DNA from: Rhipicephalus microplus
Taxonomy: Eukaryota; Arthropoda; Arachnida; Ixodida; Ixodidae
NCBI RefSeq assembly: GCF_043290135.1
Contig: NC_134702.1
Coordinates: 82,766,317 to 82,830,316, forward strand
DNA length: 64,000 nucleotides
Reading direction: 5' to 3'
The translations under genes and the position numbers were made by a program. Positions 1-23,392 of the stretch are shown piece by piece. The notes under the pieces are model-generated. The model did no database searches. It was given only the letters and a program-made list of their open reading frames with translations, and was not told the DNA's origin. Position 1 is the first letter of the stretch; each line of letters opens with the position of its first letter.

Positions 1-73
1 AATAGTTTACAACCTGTCGCATGCGCGTAACTACGTTATTTCTAACCATACTTAAAGGTTATCAGCTTTGCAG

Positions 74-11980
<11,907 letters not shown>

Positions 11981-12016
11981 AAGCCATGAACAAAACAAAA
12001 AACGCCATATATTAAT

Positions 12017-12022
12017 AATAAA
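12017..12022 (+). promoter_or_regulatory. Poly(A) signal of the ALT-like gene
   Basis: AATAAA lies 37 bases after the TAA at 11978-11980, where the terminal exon of this gene would need it. Confidence 0.5.
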
Positions 12023-12030
12023 ATCATTCT

Positions 12031-12832
12031 ATACGTTTTTACCTCCCTGGTATGGGTAAGTGTCACCACACCATTAAATGTTGTCATCTGTCTGCCTTGC
12101 TCTTTCTGAGGCACCCAACTGAGCACACATTTTTAAACACATACCAGAGAACACATTCGAATTAATTTAGGTTATGTGAGTTGGTTAGTTTGTTCCCGAT
12201 AAGAAATAAAATAGAGTCGAAGTCTCGCTAGCTGTGAAAGAACACTTCTTTTCACACAAGTCTCACAACTCCTCCTTATTAGACCCACCCGAGATGACAG
12301 ATCTCATCCAGGCACGTCCTGCCAGCGTTCATGTACGCTTGTGTCACACGTAGACCGTACACTGAACTGCCGGCTTGCGGAATTGAAAGGCCTCTTAGGC
12401 TAGTAATATGAGATTTGCTCTACACAGTGTGGAATTGTACATGGAATCTGCAATATCAAAATACGCGCAACTCCAGACAAAAAACTCACGGTTGAATTGG
12501 AGGTCACTTAATCTTAGAACCACTTTGTACCTTTCTGCTGAAACGTTTTGCAAGAAGGAACATGAAGATGCTTCTAATATACAGGGTCATTATAAGAGTA
12601 GTGCACATTTTGTATAAAAAGTGGGTTTCCTAATGGGACCTGTACGAACGACTAAAATGCCTGAATATACTCTTTTGCTGCTTCGATATAATTGCAGAGA
12701 CATGTTTTCCACGCCTGAAAAGTACATTGAAAGTTCTCTAGGAGCATGTATCTCAGATTCTCGTAACATGGTCTTTGATATTTTCCTCAATCTCGCAATA
12801 TTTTCGTCTTATCTTTCTCTTCAGTAGCAAAA
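12031..12832. other. Intergenic DNA, nothing recognised
   Basis: Downstream of the poly(A) signal. Short open frames only, with no family match or splice-flanked exon that I can defend. Confidence 0.5.
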
Positions 12833-13250
12833 ACAAATAAATCACAGCATATCTACGAAGAAATGGTGATGAGTGTCGTGAATCACCCGTCCATCCTTCT
12901 GTCCATGCGTGCGTCCGTGCGTCTGTTTGTTTGTTGGTCCAGCGACGAGCACGAGCCGTTACGGCCCTCCGCGCCCACCGCTGCGCTTTGTCCATGCCTC
13001 ACCAACGATCCAACACGTACGTGACGATTCAGCGGACCAAGAGAGGCAATCGGTCCCCGCGCACCTAGGCACAGTCCGCACAGCAGCCATTCGGATAGTA
13101 GCGGTACAGCGTCATCTAGAATATCCTTACTCAACCGCACTTTGTATGTACTAATATCAGACGGCACCACCTATTATACTAGACGGGAGATACCGCCAGT
13201 TACGCCTGACGCGGGACAATGCTAGACTAAGAGGAGCTTCACTCCTAAAA
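12833..13250 (+). repeat. Interspersed repeat with GTCC/GTGCGTCC core, copy 1
   Basis: Begins with AAATCACAGCATATCTACG and a GATGAGTG motif, followed by CCGTCCATCC/TGCGTCCGTGCGTC short repeats and then a GC-rich unique part. The lead-in recurs at 47655 and, reversed, near 31590. Confidence 0.6.
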
Positions 13251-13259
13251 GGATCACAA

Positions 13260-14252
13260 AGGCAAGCCAGGACTCTAGGGTGAATGGGGGACCACTGGAC
13301 CACCTATAGGCATTTATTTATTCAATTTTCAAAAAAGAGAGGACCTCCCCCTTTCTATATATCCATGATTCACTACACACTTTAACTTTATCCTCGAAAC
13401 ACGACTTTACGAAGTTCTCAATCTAACTAAAAACTCTCCATTCCCTTGTGAATACCGATTGGGTTACACGTTGTCGTTAATCAGGAAACAAGAACTAATT
13501 TGGTTACCAAACTCAATTTAATGAAGTTCTTACTAAAATAATTGAGTGTAAAAAGCGGTATCTTTCTTTTATATTTGACCGAGATGGGCTTTTCTTTGAG
13601 CGTGCGCTCGAACGCTCGAACCTTATAATATAGACGTCATATTTAGTCATTGTTCTAGGTTTTCATTTTTTGTTGCCTACGAGCTATATGGAGCCGAAGA
13701 AAGGACAACAAGCACGAAAAACACATGTGTAGTGTGTCGCCACACCGCCCTTCTTTTATCCACATGATAAATTTGTTTATTATGGTACAGCTGAAAATAC
13801 AGTGTAACGCACACGAGTCGCTTTCATCAGCTGACTCGGTGCAGTTCTTCCTTCTTTCTTTTTCATTTTATATATTTCTCAGCTGTGATATCAAACGTAA
13901 GTTGCGAGAAGCGTTTGTGTCTGTCGTGTTTCTTTGTTTTCTGTGCAAGAAGTTCCGCGCTATTTAGCTTGTAATTATGGACTACCAACAAGCCCAAGGC
14001 CACACCTAGCTCAGTTATGTTTTTCTCTTACGAGACTGCGCACTGCATTCATGCACGAAATAACGGACTCGCCTGTCGGTAGTGCTCTTACCCTATGAAT
14101 GATGCTAAGGGCGATGGTGGTTGCTTCCATCATTTCGTGACAGATGTGACAGACAGCACTAATCATATTCTCGTAACTTTCTCGCTCGGCCTTCTCGCAC
14201 AACCGTGCACTGCATTCATTTTCCGTGTCACCACATACCGGTAGCCTCTCAT
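13260..14252. other. Unassigned stretch
   Basis: AT-rich DNA with scattered short open frames. The - strand frame reaching into 14011-14262 has Cys residues but no family I know. Confidence 0.4.
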
Positions 14253-14266
14253 AGCTTTCCATGACT

Positions 14267-14371
14267 TAAAGAGACTCAGGTCGTTGAAGTTTTCTGGAGC
14301 CCTCAACTTCGGCTTCTCTGATGATCTTGTGGTGGTGTTGAGAGGGTAAACCCCACATGTCAATCAATCAA
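14267..14371 (+). mobile_element. Tick SINE, old and 5'-truncated
   Basis: A diverged SINE body (TTTTCTGGAGCCCTCAACTT) and a tail CACATGTCAATCAATCAA. An imperfect 14-bp duplication (12 of 14 bases) lies at 14253-14266 and 14372-14385. Confidence 0.8.
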
Positions 14372-14385
14372 AGCTTCTCATGACT

Positions 14386-15820
14386 GTCTATGTGGCATAC
14401 GTCGCACCGGCATGATGTACCAAATGTCGGGGTCATCCTCGGGCCGTCCTTGAGGACGCGCAGACGTAAGCTGCCGGCCAAACACAATGCCGTGGTAGCT
14501 TTTGGGTGTCGCTAACTTACTATTTCGAAAGACAGAAATATTCATTTTCAAATTATTAATACATGTTAATTTCAATAACTTTATTGATGCAAAAGTTGGG
14601 CAAATTATGTACGAGTGAAAGGTGTTAAGCAAGCTTCACCTTCAAAACGCGTGAAAGCACGGCTGCACAACGGTGTACGCTACGCGGTTGTGAAGGGGGC
14701 AATATGACCACTCTATTGTATGTATATATTGGAACATGTTCGGCCAATGACTCCATATGTCGGCGGCGTTTGCAAAGAGGAAAAGAAAAAAAAGAACAAT
14801 GAACTCACAAGCTTTATGAAATATTTCTACTATCAGTAGAAATAAGCATCAAAATAACGCAGATTCTTTTGGAGGGCCGCCAAGGAACCGCACCTTGTCC
14901 ACCTGAGATCAGCTGCATTCATTTACCCCCCCCCCCTAAAAAATATTCCAATATACCCAGCCACCACTGAACGAAAAGAAGACCTTATCTCGAAGCTGAC
15001 CCTCATCTGAGCCGATGTGAACTACCAATCGACCCCAAGAGGCTTCAGACCATCTCCCTTACCACACCGCCCGTTCCCAACTACAGAATGCACTGACCCT
15101 GTTCCCCAAGGTAATGTAACAAAGACAATCTTTTGTTGCGATTACCTCTTTTGATCTGATGGTTCTAAAATATTTAGGACCCTTCAGGAACAAGCAGAGC
15201 TGCAGTAATGTCACACGTTTCAAGCGCTTTCTCTCTCCTCTCGAACCAGCGAGCGCGGTGGAAGCTAAGCAGGAGACAAGAGGGCATGATGGAAAGATGG
15301 TAAGCTTCTACTTCTGTTCATTGGTGCGAATGATGAGCTTGTGCTCTATCTTTTTTTTTTTCGTTTTTCGTTTAATCCAGAGCGAGCGCCCGGCACGTCA
15401 CCACGTCCCGCGGCTACCATGACAACTATACAGCTCACGACGTTCAAATCAACCAATGGCTGTAGACCTTGAGTTGAAGAAGCGGTCATTGGGGTCTATG
15501 ACACCACTTTTTGAGATAAAAGAGAGTGATTTCTAGTTGACTTTGGAAGTTATTTGTAAACTACTAGCCCCATGGTGCGCCACAATGTTTGGCTCGCATG
15601 TTCTTTTGAGTCTCCACTACCGATCGGTAGTGTTCAACATGCGAAACAAACTGTTACAGCGCTTCTTTAAGATGTACTGAGTTCGCCCAGTTCATGAGCA
15701 TCTAGCATATCGAAATACGACGCCACGACAGGGACTATACCGGCGACCTTCAGGCCAGCAACCTATAGTAGCGTCACATCTGTACCTCTACGGCAGGCCT
15801 CTCTCTTTCTTCGTAGGTAT
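14386..15820. other. Unassigned stretch
   Basis: No exon or element recognised. A run of C near 14925 and T/A runs are the only simple repeats. Confidence 0.4.
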
Positions 15821-15825
15821 TTCGT

Positions 15826-15914
15826 TTGCACAGGACCGGGTTAACTGGCGGAACATGGGAGAGGCCTTTGTCCTGCAGTGGACGTAGTCAGGCTGATGAT
15901 GATGATGATGATGA
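15826..15914 (+). mobile_element. LINE 3' tail, probably RTE type
   Basis: Reads AQDRVNWRNMGEAFVLQWT then a stop, followed by (TGA)n. The same C-terminal peptide type is on the - strand at 16816. RTE-type LINEs end in a short-repeat tail like this, so the copy is a severely 5'-truncated insertion. Confidence 0.65.
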
Positions 15915-15979
15915 TTTCGTTTGCGGTATTGTACACTTTGGAACACGCTTCGGCGGTTAGCAGCACTCAGCAAAGCTAG

Positions 15980-16350
15980 TTTGCAGAAACACGGGGCAGG
16001 CGTAGAGAGGACGCGCCTCCACTACCGCACGCCTCGTGCAATTCAATGGACAGCCGCACAGCGTCCACGCTGGCCGAAAAGGGGGCCCACCAAGCGAACC
16101 GGCGGCGCGACACTCAAGCGTTCTCGATTTTGTATGCACTCGTGGTCAACCGCTAACACCCGCCAATGGCCCATTCATTCTTGTTTGGATGGCGCCACAC
16201 CGACAAGGTCTGGGCGGGACGGCGTGAAAAATGTCCCGGAAGCCGTAAGGGAACGAATTTAATGGACTGTCCTTTACGTGGGCCGCATTGGGACGCGAGT
16301 GTGGCGCGAGCGGCAAGTGACGGCTGTGCCTCTCGGGCGGCCCTTATTTG
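15980..16350. other. GC- and CpG-rich block
   Basis: Clearly richer in G, C and CpG than its surroundings, with overlapping open frames on both strands. None resembles a known protein. It could be a fossil element or a CpG-rich regulatory region. Confidence 0.35.
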
Positions 16351-16811
16351 CTCGTAAATCCTCGTGAATTGCGAGATTCGTTTCATTCTGCCGGGAAAGA
16401 AAGCAAAGCGACAACGTATCACATTTGTGGCTGCACTCGTCATGGTTCTTTCAACCGCACTGCCACAAGCAGCAACTTCTAAGGCAAATCTTTCTCGAAT
16501 CATCCATTGCGTTTGCCTGTTGCCCTTCACCGACTAAATTCGCATTATTCATTGAAAGGTGGCAGGATCAGTCGGTGAGACGCGAACTAGATTATTAAAA
16601 AGACGTGGGGTTCCTCATGCATTTACTTAGGACGACTCGTGAGCAAAAACCATATATTTTTTCCCTCTCAGCCCATGTGAATTGATGCGGACCCTCCGCA
16701 TTTCAGTAGCTTTCTGCTCCTAACGTAGTTTTCCAGTACCTCCAAGATCATGGCACCTCACCTGGAAATAAGAAAAGCTTCCGTCTAGCATCATTAATCA
16801 ACAGCAACCTG

Positions 16812-17345
16812 AATACTACCACTGCAGGGCAAAGGCCTCTCCCATGTTTCGCCAATCAGGTCGGTCCTGTGCTTCTCTTTGCCGTGTTATACGAACAAAC
16901 TTATTAATCTCGTCAGCCAACCTAATTTTCTGTCTTCTCTTCACGCGTTTGCCTTCTCTTGTAAACCAGTCAGTTACCCTTATTAGCATGCAATTATCCT
17001 GCCTACACACTGCGTGTCCAGCCCCTTCAAATTTCTTATTGATTTTAACTATGATATCCTAAACCCCGGTTTTTTCGCTGATCCACTCTCCTGTCTTCTT
17101 GTCTCATAAGCCTACACTTATCATTTTCCTTTCCATCACTCGCTGCTTCATTCTCAATTTAAGCTGAACCCTTTATGTAAGTCTCGAGGTTTCAGCGTCG
17201 TATACGTGAGTACCGGCAAAATACATATACCTTCCCCTTGATGGTTAGTTGTGGAACACCATTCATGATTTGGAAATGCTTGCCAAATGTAATCCACCTC
17301 ATCCTTATTCGTCTAGTTATTTCACTCTAATGGCTCGGCTCCACT
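16812..17345 (-). mobile_element. LINE 3' fragment, probably RTE type, broken
   Basis: The - strand frame at 16816-17010 ends QREAQDRPDWRNMGEAFALQ and W, preceded by CRQDNCMLIRVTDWFTREGK. Further upstream the frame is split by stops but still reads ERKMISVGL. This is the C-terminal end of a tick LINE ORF2 of the same group as the 15826 tail. Confidence 0.7.
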
Positions 17346-18037
17346 GTGTTAGGTTCAGCGCTTATGCCAAAAAGAGGGGCGGCATTCCGTGTACTTCTAT
17401 AACGAGTCGCCGAGGGGCTGCTAGCCTGCGGAAAGCCGTTCTCGCCGGGACATTGTCATTTCAAGCCGGGAAATGAAGCGTTATGCACTCCGGCATCGCA
17501 ATCGACCACAATTTGGTTTTGGCCGTGGCAACTTTGCTTTAACGACCAGTGGCGTCACTGCGGTCGTTTTGATGCGTTGGTACGAGCATGAGACTCCCCA
17601 CGCCAGGGACCTTCTCACGACAGCGAAGGGACACCGTTGTGCCGCAGTAAAAGCGTAGTGACTCTGCCCCAGTCAAGAACGCTGACGTGGGCCAATGCGG
17701 GTGGCCCCGTCGAAGAGGGTGTATGTCCAGGGATTGGACAGCGTAGTTTGGAGCCCTTTTTCTCAGCCACGGATCTGTGGAAACAAGGCTCTCTATTATC
17801 AGCGCTTGCGGACTACTTGAGGTTGATTCGATACAAGAACGCCACTATGTAACTTGACTCTTTTTTATCTGTCTCTCTGTAATTCAAATGAACGTCTGTA
17901 CTTTGTGTTCCCGTCCAAGCGTTGCTCCTCTTTGTAAAGGACCAGTGCGATGGGGTGACCAGCTACCAACGATGAGACCCACCGAACCCGAGTCGCAACA
18001 GCCGTTACTATATACCTGTCCTAAGCAGATGTGTTCA
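17346..18037. other. Unassigned stretch
   Basis: Mixed composition with short overlapping open frames, none recognised. Confidence 0.4.
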
Positions 18038-18051
18038 TTTGCCACTTCCTG

Positions 18052-18151
18052 ATTGATATGTGGGGTTTAACGTCCCAAAACCACCATATGATTATGAGAG
18101 ACGCCGTAGGGGAGGGCTCCGGAAATTTCGTCCACCTGGGGTTCTTTAACG
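18052..18151 (-). mobile_element. Tick SINE, 5'-truncated, reverse
   Basis: The complement of the SINE body, from the ATTGATATGTGGGG tail to TTCTTTAACGT. An imperfect duplication (12 of 14) lies at 18038-18051 and 18152-18165. Confidence 0.85.
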
Positions 18152-18424
18152 TTTGGCACTTCTTGTGTGTTGTCACTTGGAAGTTGTGAAGGAATACGTA
18201 GCACGTTCTCACTGACAATAGTTGCAACGCCAGTGTGGTGGCCTCTGGTAGGAAGACTTTTTCATAGTGTTTTCTCATACATACGTCACAAACTGTACAT
18301 CTTCAACTGAGTGTACATTCACACGATATATGCCAACGCCTCCGTGATTTGAAGCTGTCATGGATGTAATTCCGAGGCATGTAGAATGTTTTAAAAGGTG
18401 AAAAATGAGTTACCTGCTTCTCAT

Positions 18425-18426
<2 letters not shown>

Positions 18427-18458
<32 letters not shown>

Positions 18459-18574
18459 GTTGCTCCTCCTCCTCCTCCCTCCTCCTCCTCCCCCTACTAC
18501 TACTACTACTACTGCTGCTGCTACTACTACTACTACTGCTAGTACTACCACTGCTACTACTACTACTACCACTG

Positions 18575-18605
<31 letters not shown>

Positions 18606-18624
18606 GACTACTACCACCGCAACT
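18427..18624. repeat. (ACT)n/(CTC)n trinucleotide microsatellite
   Basis: About 200 bases of ACT repeats with CTC, GCT and CCA variants. Long frames across it are low-complexity and not genes. Confidence 0.95.
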
Positions 18625-20256
18625 ACTAATACGATATGCTGGCCCACCACGCAAACACACGGCAACGCCTCCTTGGAAGTTAAAAGACCCCTGACACCAA
18701 ATTTCCAAAATCGGGTTACTTGTGTTGTTTGATAATCCTGCATGCGGGGCCACCTCTGAGCAATTATCAGTGACGATCGTTGCCTAAAAATATTTTAATT
18801 CGGTTTTAAAGTAAGGGTGCGTGCTCATTCGAGTATTCAGGTGCAATCGACATTTTTCTGCGGTTTCACATAGACTGGGACTTCTCTTGTGACGTTGCAG
18901 AGGTCAAGCAAGTATCTCAGAGAACATTTGCGTGGTGCGCGCAATACAACATTTGCGACTGGCACCCAGCGAGCACTATTGTCCCGCTTTACTTTCAGGC
19001 TGCTCCTAAGGTGGTTTACGCTCCTTACGCCAGGAAAGCTGATTTTTTTGTTTTGTTTTTCTGAGAGGAACACGCTCAAAGCAGCAGAAACATCGTTTCA
19101 TTCTTCACCCCCCCGCGGGTCCTCCTATCTCAAAACAACGCGTTTACCGTCACCAAAGCTTGAGCGCACGCAGTCTATGACACTGCTTTATTGCCGGGTG
19201 CTACTTTCTCATTATATTTAGGCGAGCGTCTCGAACTGACCCACGATCGTTCTGAATTACCAACGCTAGCACTATTTAGACGGTGTGTTAGACAATTTAC
19301 GACATAATTTCGGCATCACTAGACGCAAAGGTGTAAATTCCAAAAAAAAAAACTCGCAAACAGACCAAACTTTCGCTGTCAGGGGTCCTTTAGCCTCATG
19401 AAAGCCACCGTAGGATCGCAGACACTGCGATGTAATATAACGATGTTCTTCAATGGGTCCAATAAAAACAACGGCATCTAAATTTAGTCTATAGTGTGTT
19501 TCTCTAGTACAATGAAAGTCATCCTTCACGCGCACATTACCATACCGCTACATATTTGCTGTGTTATGGTAAGATATTCTTCATCATATTGTAGCTCCTT
19601 AATGACAAGAAACTACATGAAAAGTAGTTCACAATAATTCTTTTAGTTCTTATCAAAATCCAGTAAGTTTGTGTGATGCTGATCATGCTTTTTACTTTTT
19701 TCTCGAGCTAACTTTTTTTTTCAGTTACTTCAGCCCATGTGCCGTCAAGCAAAAACGTGAAAATGTTTGCTGCATTATATCAAGAAGCATTAAAATATTC
19801 GGTACGAACAGCCCATGGTGCCTTCGCTAATGAGGTGAAACCAAAATTTGGGAACTTCTGATTAAATGACATCAAAATGTTGGAACACCTTTACATTTTT
19901 CTTCCTATATTTTATTTTGTTCTGCTCATTAAGTGCTCACTCAGGACTGATATGAAATTTAGCGCGTTCAAAATTAGTAAAATACGTGTCATCGCAATAA
20001 ATAGGGTGAGAACTGGGAGTTTAAACCTATACAGAAAACTATATCTCTTGACAGCAACAACTGAATGCTAAACGCGCTCACATTTGGGAGAGCCTGAAAG
20101 GGTGTTTTTTGCAATTCGTTTGAAAGACCTGCCAGGAGTTTCTGCAGCTTGCAGTGATGTTCGCGTTTGATGGTACACAGTTCTCGTCTTGAAGAGCTAG
20201 AATGTCCATTTTTTTTTACGAAATGTAAGAACCGTTTTACTTTCTTTCCTTCACTT
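18625..20256. other. Unassigned stretch
   Basis: No coding family recognised. The motif AAAAGACCCCTGACA (18681) has a reversed near-copy around 19380, which may mark an old inverted or dispersed repeat. Confidence 0.4.
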
Positions 20257-20461
20257 TTAGATGCGGAGCATCTAATACTCGAGGCTTGTAGTGCGGCGCC
20301 GTCCGCAAGCTTCCTCCTCCTTCTTCCACCATCTGTGCATCCCTTCCTCCTCTACACACCGCGCGCGCTTCACTCCTCCACCATCTGTGCACCCTTCCTC
20401 CTCTACACACCCCGTGCGCTTCTCCTCTTCACGAACATTCGCTAGCTGTATAATGTAGCGC

Positions 20462-20611
20462 GCATGCGCCGTCACGCTTCGAGAACATGGGCAGCTGACG
20501 CGCGTGCATGCGCCGTCGCGCTTCGAGAACATCGGCAGCTGACGCGCGCGCATGCGCCGTTGCGCTTCTCCCCCTTCTCGAACATTCGACAGCTGACAGT
20601 GCATGCGCCGT
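20462..20611 (+). promoter_or_regulatory. Tandem GCATGCGCCGT promoter repeats
   Basis: The motif GCATGCGCCGT starts at 20462, 20506, 20550 and 20601, each followed by CGCTTC...GAACAT or a variant. The first and third are preceded by GC, giving GCGCATGCGC, the known NRF-1 type palindrome. They sit directly upstream of a TATA box. Confidence 0.6.
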
Positions 20612-20617
20612 CGCGCT

Positions 20618-20627
20618 GTATATATAC
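20618..20627 (+). promoter_or_regulatory. TATA box of the Helitron-type ORF
   Basis: GTATATATAC follows the last GCATGCGCCGT repeat. Transcription would start near 20650, so the ATG at 20702 is the likely start and the upstream in-frame ATG at 20603 would be outside the mRNA. Confidence 0.6.
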
Positions 20628-20701
20628 TCAAGGTCGGTGCTCGCTTGCTCAGTTGCCGCTCGTCGGTTGGTTTGTACGGCGCGTCGACGTCCGAGGTCGC
20701 A

Positions 20702-21604
20702 ATGATCGACGTCCCTTCGACCAGCGCCGGCCAAAGTGTTGGCGGAACCGCAACCAAGTCGTCGTCCGAAGACAAGGCAGCGTGGAGAAGAGCTCGCAAC
20801 GCCGAACGTAAACGTCGGCGTCGAGCGGAAGATTCTCAACTTAGAGAACGTGAAGCCGCTGAGAGACGTCAGCGTCGAGCAGCAGCACCGGATTCGGCCG
20901 CTTTGAAACGTAAGCGTCGACAAGAGGACCCGGACTTTCGAAAACGGGAAGCCGAGTGCAAGCGTCGGCGACGAGAGGCCGATCCCGATGCTGCCCGCGA
21001 GCGCAAGCGCGCCGAGGTAGCGGCGTGGCGCGCCAAGCAGTATGCCACGCCCAACGCTCGCTTCAAGCGCGACTTCCTCGACCGAAGTTTCGGCCACACC
21101 TGCAAGGTGTGTGATCGTCTTTGGTTCGATAACAACTTAACTCGGATCGGCAACATTCAGAACAACTTCAAAGCGTTGTCGGTTCTTTGCGATACGTTTG
21201 GAAAGGGCACCGACTATGCCGACTACGTCGTGTGTGCTACGTGCAAGCAGTCGTTAATTGCCGGTCGAGTTCCCTCGGCTAGCGTGAGTTACGGCTACCG
21301 CTACCCGCCCCGACCCGAACGTCTACCCGAGTTGAACGCGGTTGAAGAACGACTCATCGCTCCTCGACTCCCGTTCATGAGTATACGACGCTTGACTCAC
21401 GGCAACGGACAGTACGGAATCAAGGGCCAGATCGTGAACGTTCCCATCCAAGTTCCCACCCACCACCAGTCGACCACCATTCGCGGAACCTGCATCGACC
21501 ACGTCTTTGCAAATTTCGACCTACGACCGCTGCAACCCGATCCACTCACTCTTCACTTTACCGACCAAAAAGCCATCGTGCTCAAAGTTCGTCGCAATAA
21601 ATAA
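20702..21604 (+). CDS. Helitron-type fusion ORF: basic repeat region, CxxC domain, nuclease tail
   Basis: 300 residues. Residues 25-115 are very basic with repeated R-rich/REREA units and spaced DPD, like the 23-residue STPR repeats thought to bind DNA. Residues 131-249 carry CKVC (134-137), VCATC (ending 181), and then PFMSIRRL ... GIKGQIVNVP, matching the domain (DUF6570 type) that precedes the Rep and helicase parts of some animal Helitrons. Residues about 258-296 read TIRGTCIDHVF ... TDQKAIVL, the end of an endonuclease/exonuclease/phosphatase domain in which the usual TDH is TDQ. The join is in frame with no stop, so the missing Rep-helicase block was removed cleanly. AATAAA overlaps the stop codon. 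Catalysis is unlikely; DNA binding is plausible. Confidence 0.7.
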   Translation: MIDVPSTSAGQSVGGTATKSSSEDKAAWRRARNAERKRRRRAEDSQLREREAAERRQRRAAAPDSAALKRKRRQEDPDFRKREAECKRRRREADPDAARERKRAEVAAWRAKQYATPNARFKRDFLDRSFGHTCKVCDRLWFDNNLTRIGNIQNNFKALSVLCDTFGKGTDYADYVVCATCKQSLIAGRVPSASVSYGYRYPPRPERLPELNAVEERLIAPRLPFMSIRRLTHGNGQYGIKGQIVNVPIQVPTHHQSTTIRGTCIDHVFANFDLRPLQPDPLTLHFTDQKAIVLKVRRNK

Positions 21605-21639
21605 ACACCGCCCTTTCGCATACGTGTCGTACGTGTTCA

Positions 21640-21785
21640 CTCATTTAACACCCCTCCTACAACCACGTTAACCAATTTAGCCAGCGACCCAAGTAAGTCG
21701 CAATTTAACACCCCATTTCACAACCACGTTAACCAATTTAGCCATCGACCCAAGTAAGTCGCACTTTAACACCCCGTTAACCAAT
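21640..21785 (+). repeat. 62-bp tandem repeat in the 3' part of the Helitron-type element
   Basis: Two full units and a partial one, each with CAACCACGTTAACCAATTTA and GACCCAAGTAAGTCGCA. Confidence 0.85.
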
Positions 21786-21921
21786 TATATGCTCCGCATC
21801 CTCCTCAGTGTTCCCCCGAGGGAAGCTGCGGGCAATTTTTTCTTTCCGTCTTTCTGATCTGTTTTTTGCTATGGATGCATGGATTCATGGATGAACTTTA
21901 TTTGGTCCTTCGTAACGTCCT

Positions 21922-22293
21922 TTAACACGTTGCGAGCCGCTCCCACGTTGGAACAGAAAGACCAAGTCTCTCTGCTGCGTCGCGGGCCCGGTGGACTGCC
22001 CATAGCTGTTGTTCAAGTCCGGAGCTTGCAATAGCACCCTCACACTTGGACGGCGTGATGACTTCCCCGCAGCGTAACGCGGGGCATCGCCAGATCATAT
22101 GTTCTAAAGTATCTATATGGTGGCAGTAGGAACATATATTAGTTGGCTGTATTTCGGGATAAATTTTGTTCAATAGTGCGGGATTAGGGTGCGCCCCGAC
22201 CTGAAGAAGCCTGAGTGTCAAAGCCTGAGGTCTGCTCAGTTTTCTGTGTGGCGGAGAATACCGTCTCCGCGCCATGTAAAATTTATTTGTCAA
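21922..22293 (-). pseudogene. LINE ORF2: C-terminal zinc-finger piece
   Basis: Open frame with CSYC, then EHMIWRCP about ten residues on, the C-C-H-C arrangement found after RNase H in this LINE group. It ends close to the element's 3' tail. Confidence 0.8.
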
Positions 22294-22299
22294 TTCATT

Positions 22300-23271
22300 T
22301 TACGAGATGGGAGGGTCATGGTTCTCCAAGACATCAGCGCCGCGCCCCCCGATAGCTACGCGGTTTACTAGTCCTCGTGCCGCTATGTGGGCTGACTTGT
22401 TGAGATTGGGCGGGGCTCCCTCAATGCGTCCCATGTGAGCTGGGAACCAAACGAGTGTGTGTGGTTCGATGTTTTTGTCCCGAAGAATTCGCGAAGCTAG
22501 TTCCGATATTGTTCCCTTGGCAATCGAGTCGCTGTAAATTGTGGGCCTCCTGTTATCCAGCAAGGCCAACGCAATCACCACTTGCTCTGCCATTTCAGCC
22601 ACCGTTGTGCGGACCGTTGTCGAGTTGGTGATACCACCCTCCTGGTTGATGCTCACTGCCGAATACGCCTTCCCCTCGAGATATCGGGCCACATCGACGA
22701 AAAATCAGTTCCCGGCGTGTTCTTGAGCCCTTTGTAGTACAGCCTTTGCCCTGGCCCGTCTTTTACCCTCGTTATGCTTGGGGTGGACATTTCGCGGGAT
22801 GGGGACAACGGTGATTTGTTCTCGTTGTTGACGAGGAATGCTGCAGAAGTGAGACTTCTTTTCCATCGGTGGAATCCCCAGCTCCCACAGGATGTTTCCA
22901 CCGGAACGTGTGGTGGACCGCTTGGCGAATTGCGCCCTCTCCTGTGCCTATTCAATTTCTTTCAGCGTGTTGTGCATGCCGAAACGGAACATTCTATCCG
23001 TGCTTGTGTACATGGGAAGCCCGACAGCTCTCTTGATTGCCTTTCTGATCAACGTGCTGAGCTTATCATGCTCCGACCTCTAACAGTTGTGCATGGCTGC
23101 AACGTAGGTGAAATGGCACATCACAAAGGCATGCACCAACCTTACGAGGTTATCGTCTTCAAGTCCCTGTTGCCTCTTGGCAACCCTTCTTATTAGTCGG
23201 ATGGCATTATCAGTTTTTCTGGCGAGACTCGTTACCATCCGGTTATTGGAGCCGTTTGACTGGATGGACAT
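22300..23271 (-). pseudogene. LINE ORF2: thumb and RNase H
   Basis: A thumb-like piece (LARKTDNAIRLIRRVAKRQQ) is followed by an RNase H segment with a YSDS motif and WFPAHMGRIEGAPPNLNKSA. Frames change between the two parts. Confidence 0.75.
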
Positions 23272-23392
23272 ACCTAGAACCCAGAGGGAGTCTACCCTGG
23301 GATCAAGTTGCCCTCACCTGTCCCAAGAGTGATGTCAGTATCCTCTAATTGTTTCCACTCTCTTGGTTTGAGGCTCCTGCGCTTGGGCCTGT

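Larger units (their letters stand above)
20258..21796 (+). mobile_element. Short Helitron/Helentron-type element with an internally deleted ORF
   Basis: The left end carries ATGCGGAGCAT at about 20261 and the right end carries ATGCTCCGCAT at about 21788, its reverse complement. Inside are a duplicated C/T-rich leader (20325-20415), a 44-bp repeat promoter, a 300-codon ORF and a 62-bp repeat 3' region (21640-21785). The ORF joins an N-terminal piece and a C-terminal piece of Helitron-type proteins, lacking Rep and helicase. Exact ends are estimates. Confidence 0.65.

Noticed and set aside
18303..18753. Overlapping long frames on both strands (146, 99, 98, 90 codons)
   Set aside because: All are homopolymer-like translations of the ACT/CTC microsatellite.
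20272..21156. Long - strand frames (175, 222 and 95 codons)
   Set aside because: Antisense shadows of the GC-rich Helitron-type ORF and its repeated promoter.
22541..23332. + strand frames of 60 to 140 codons
   Set aside because: Antisense to the LINE thumb, RNase H and zinc-finger parts.
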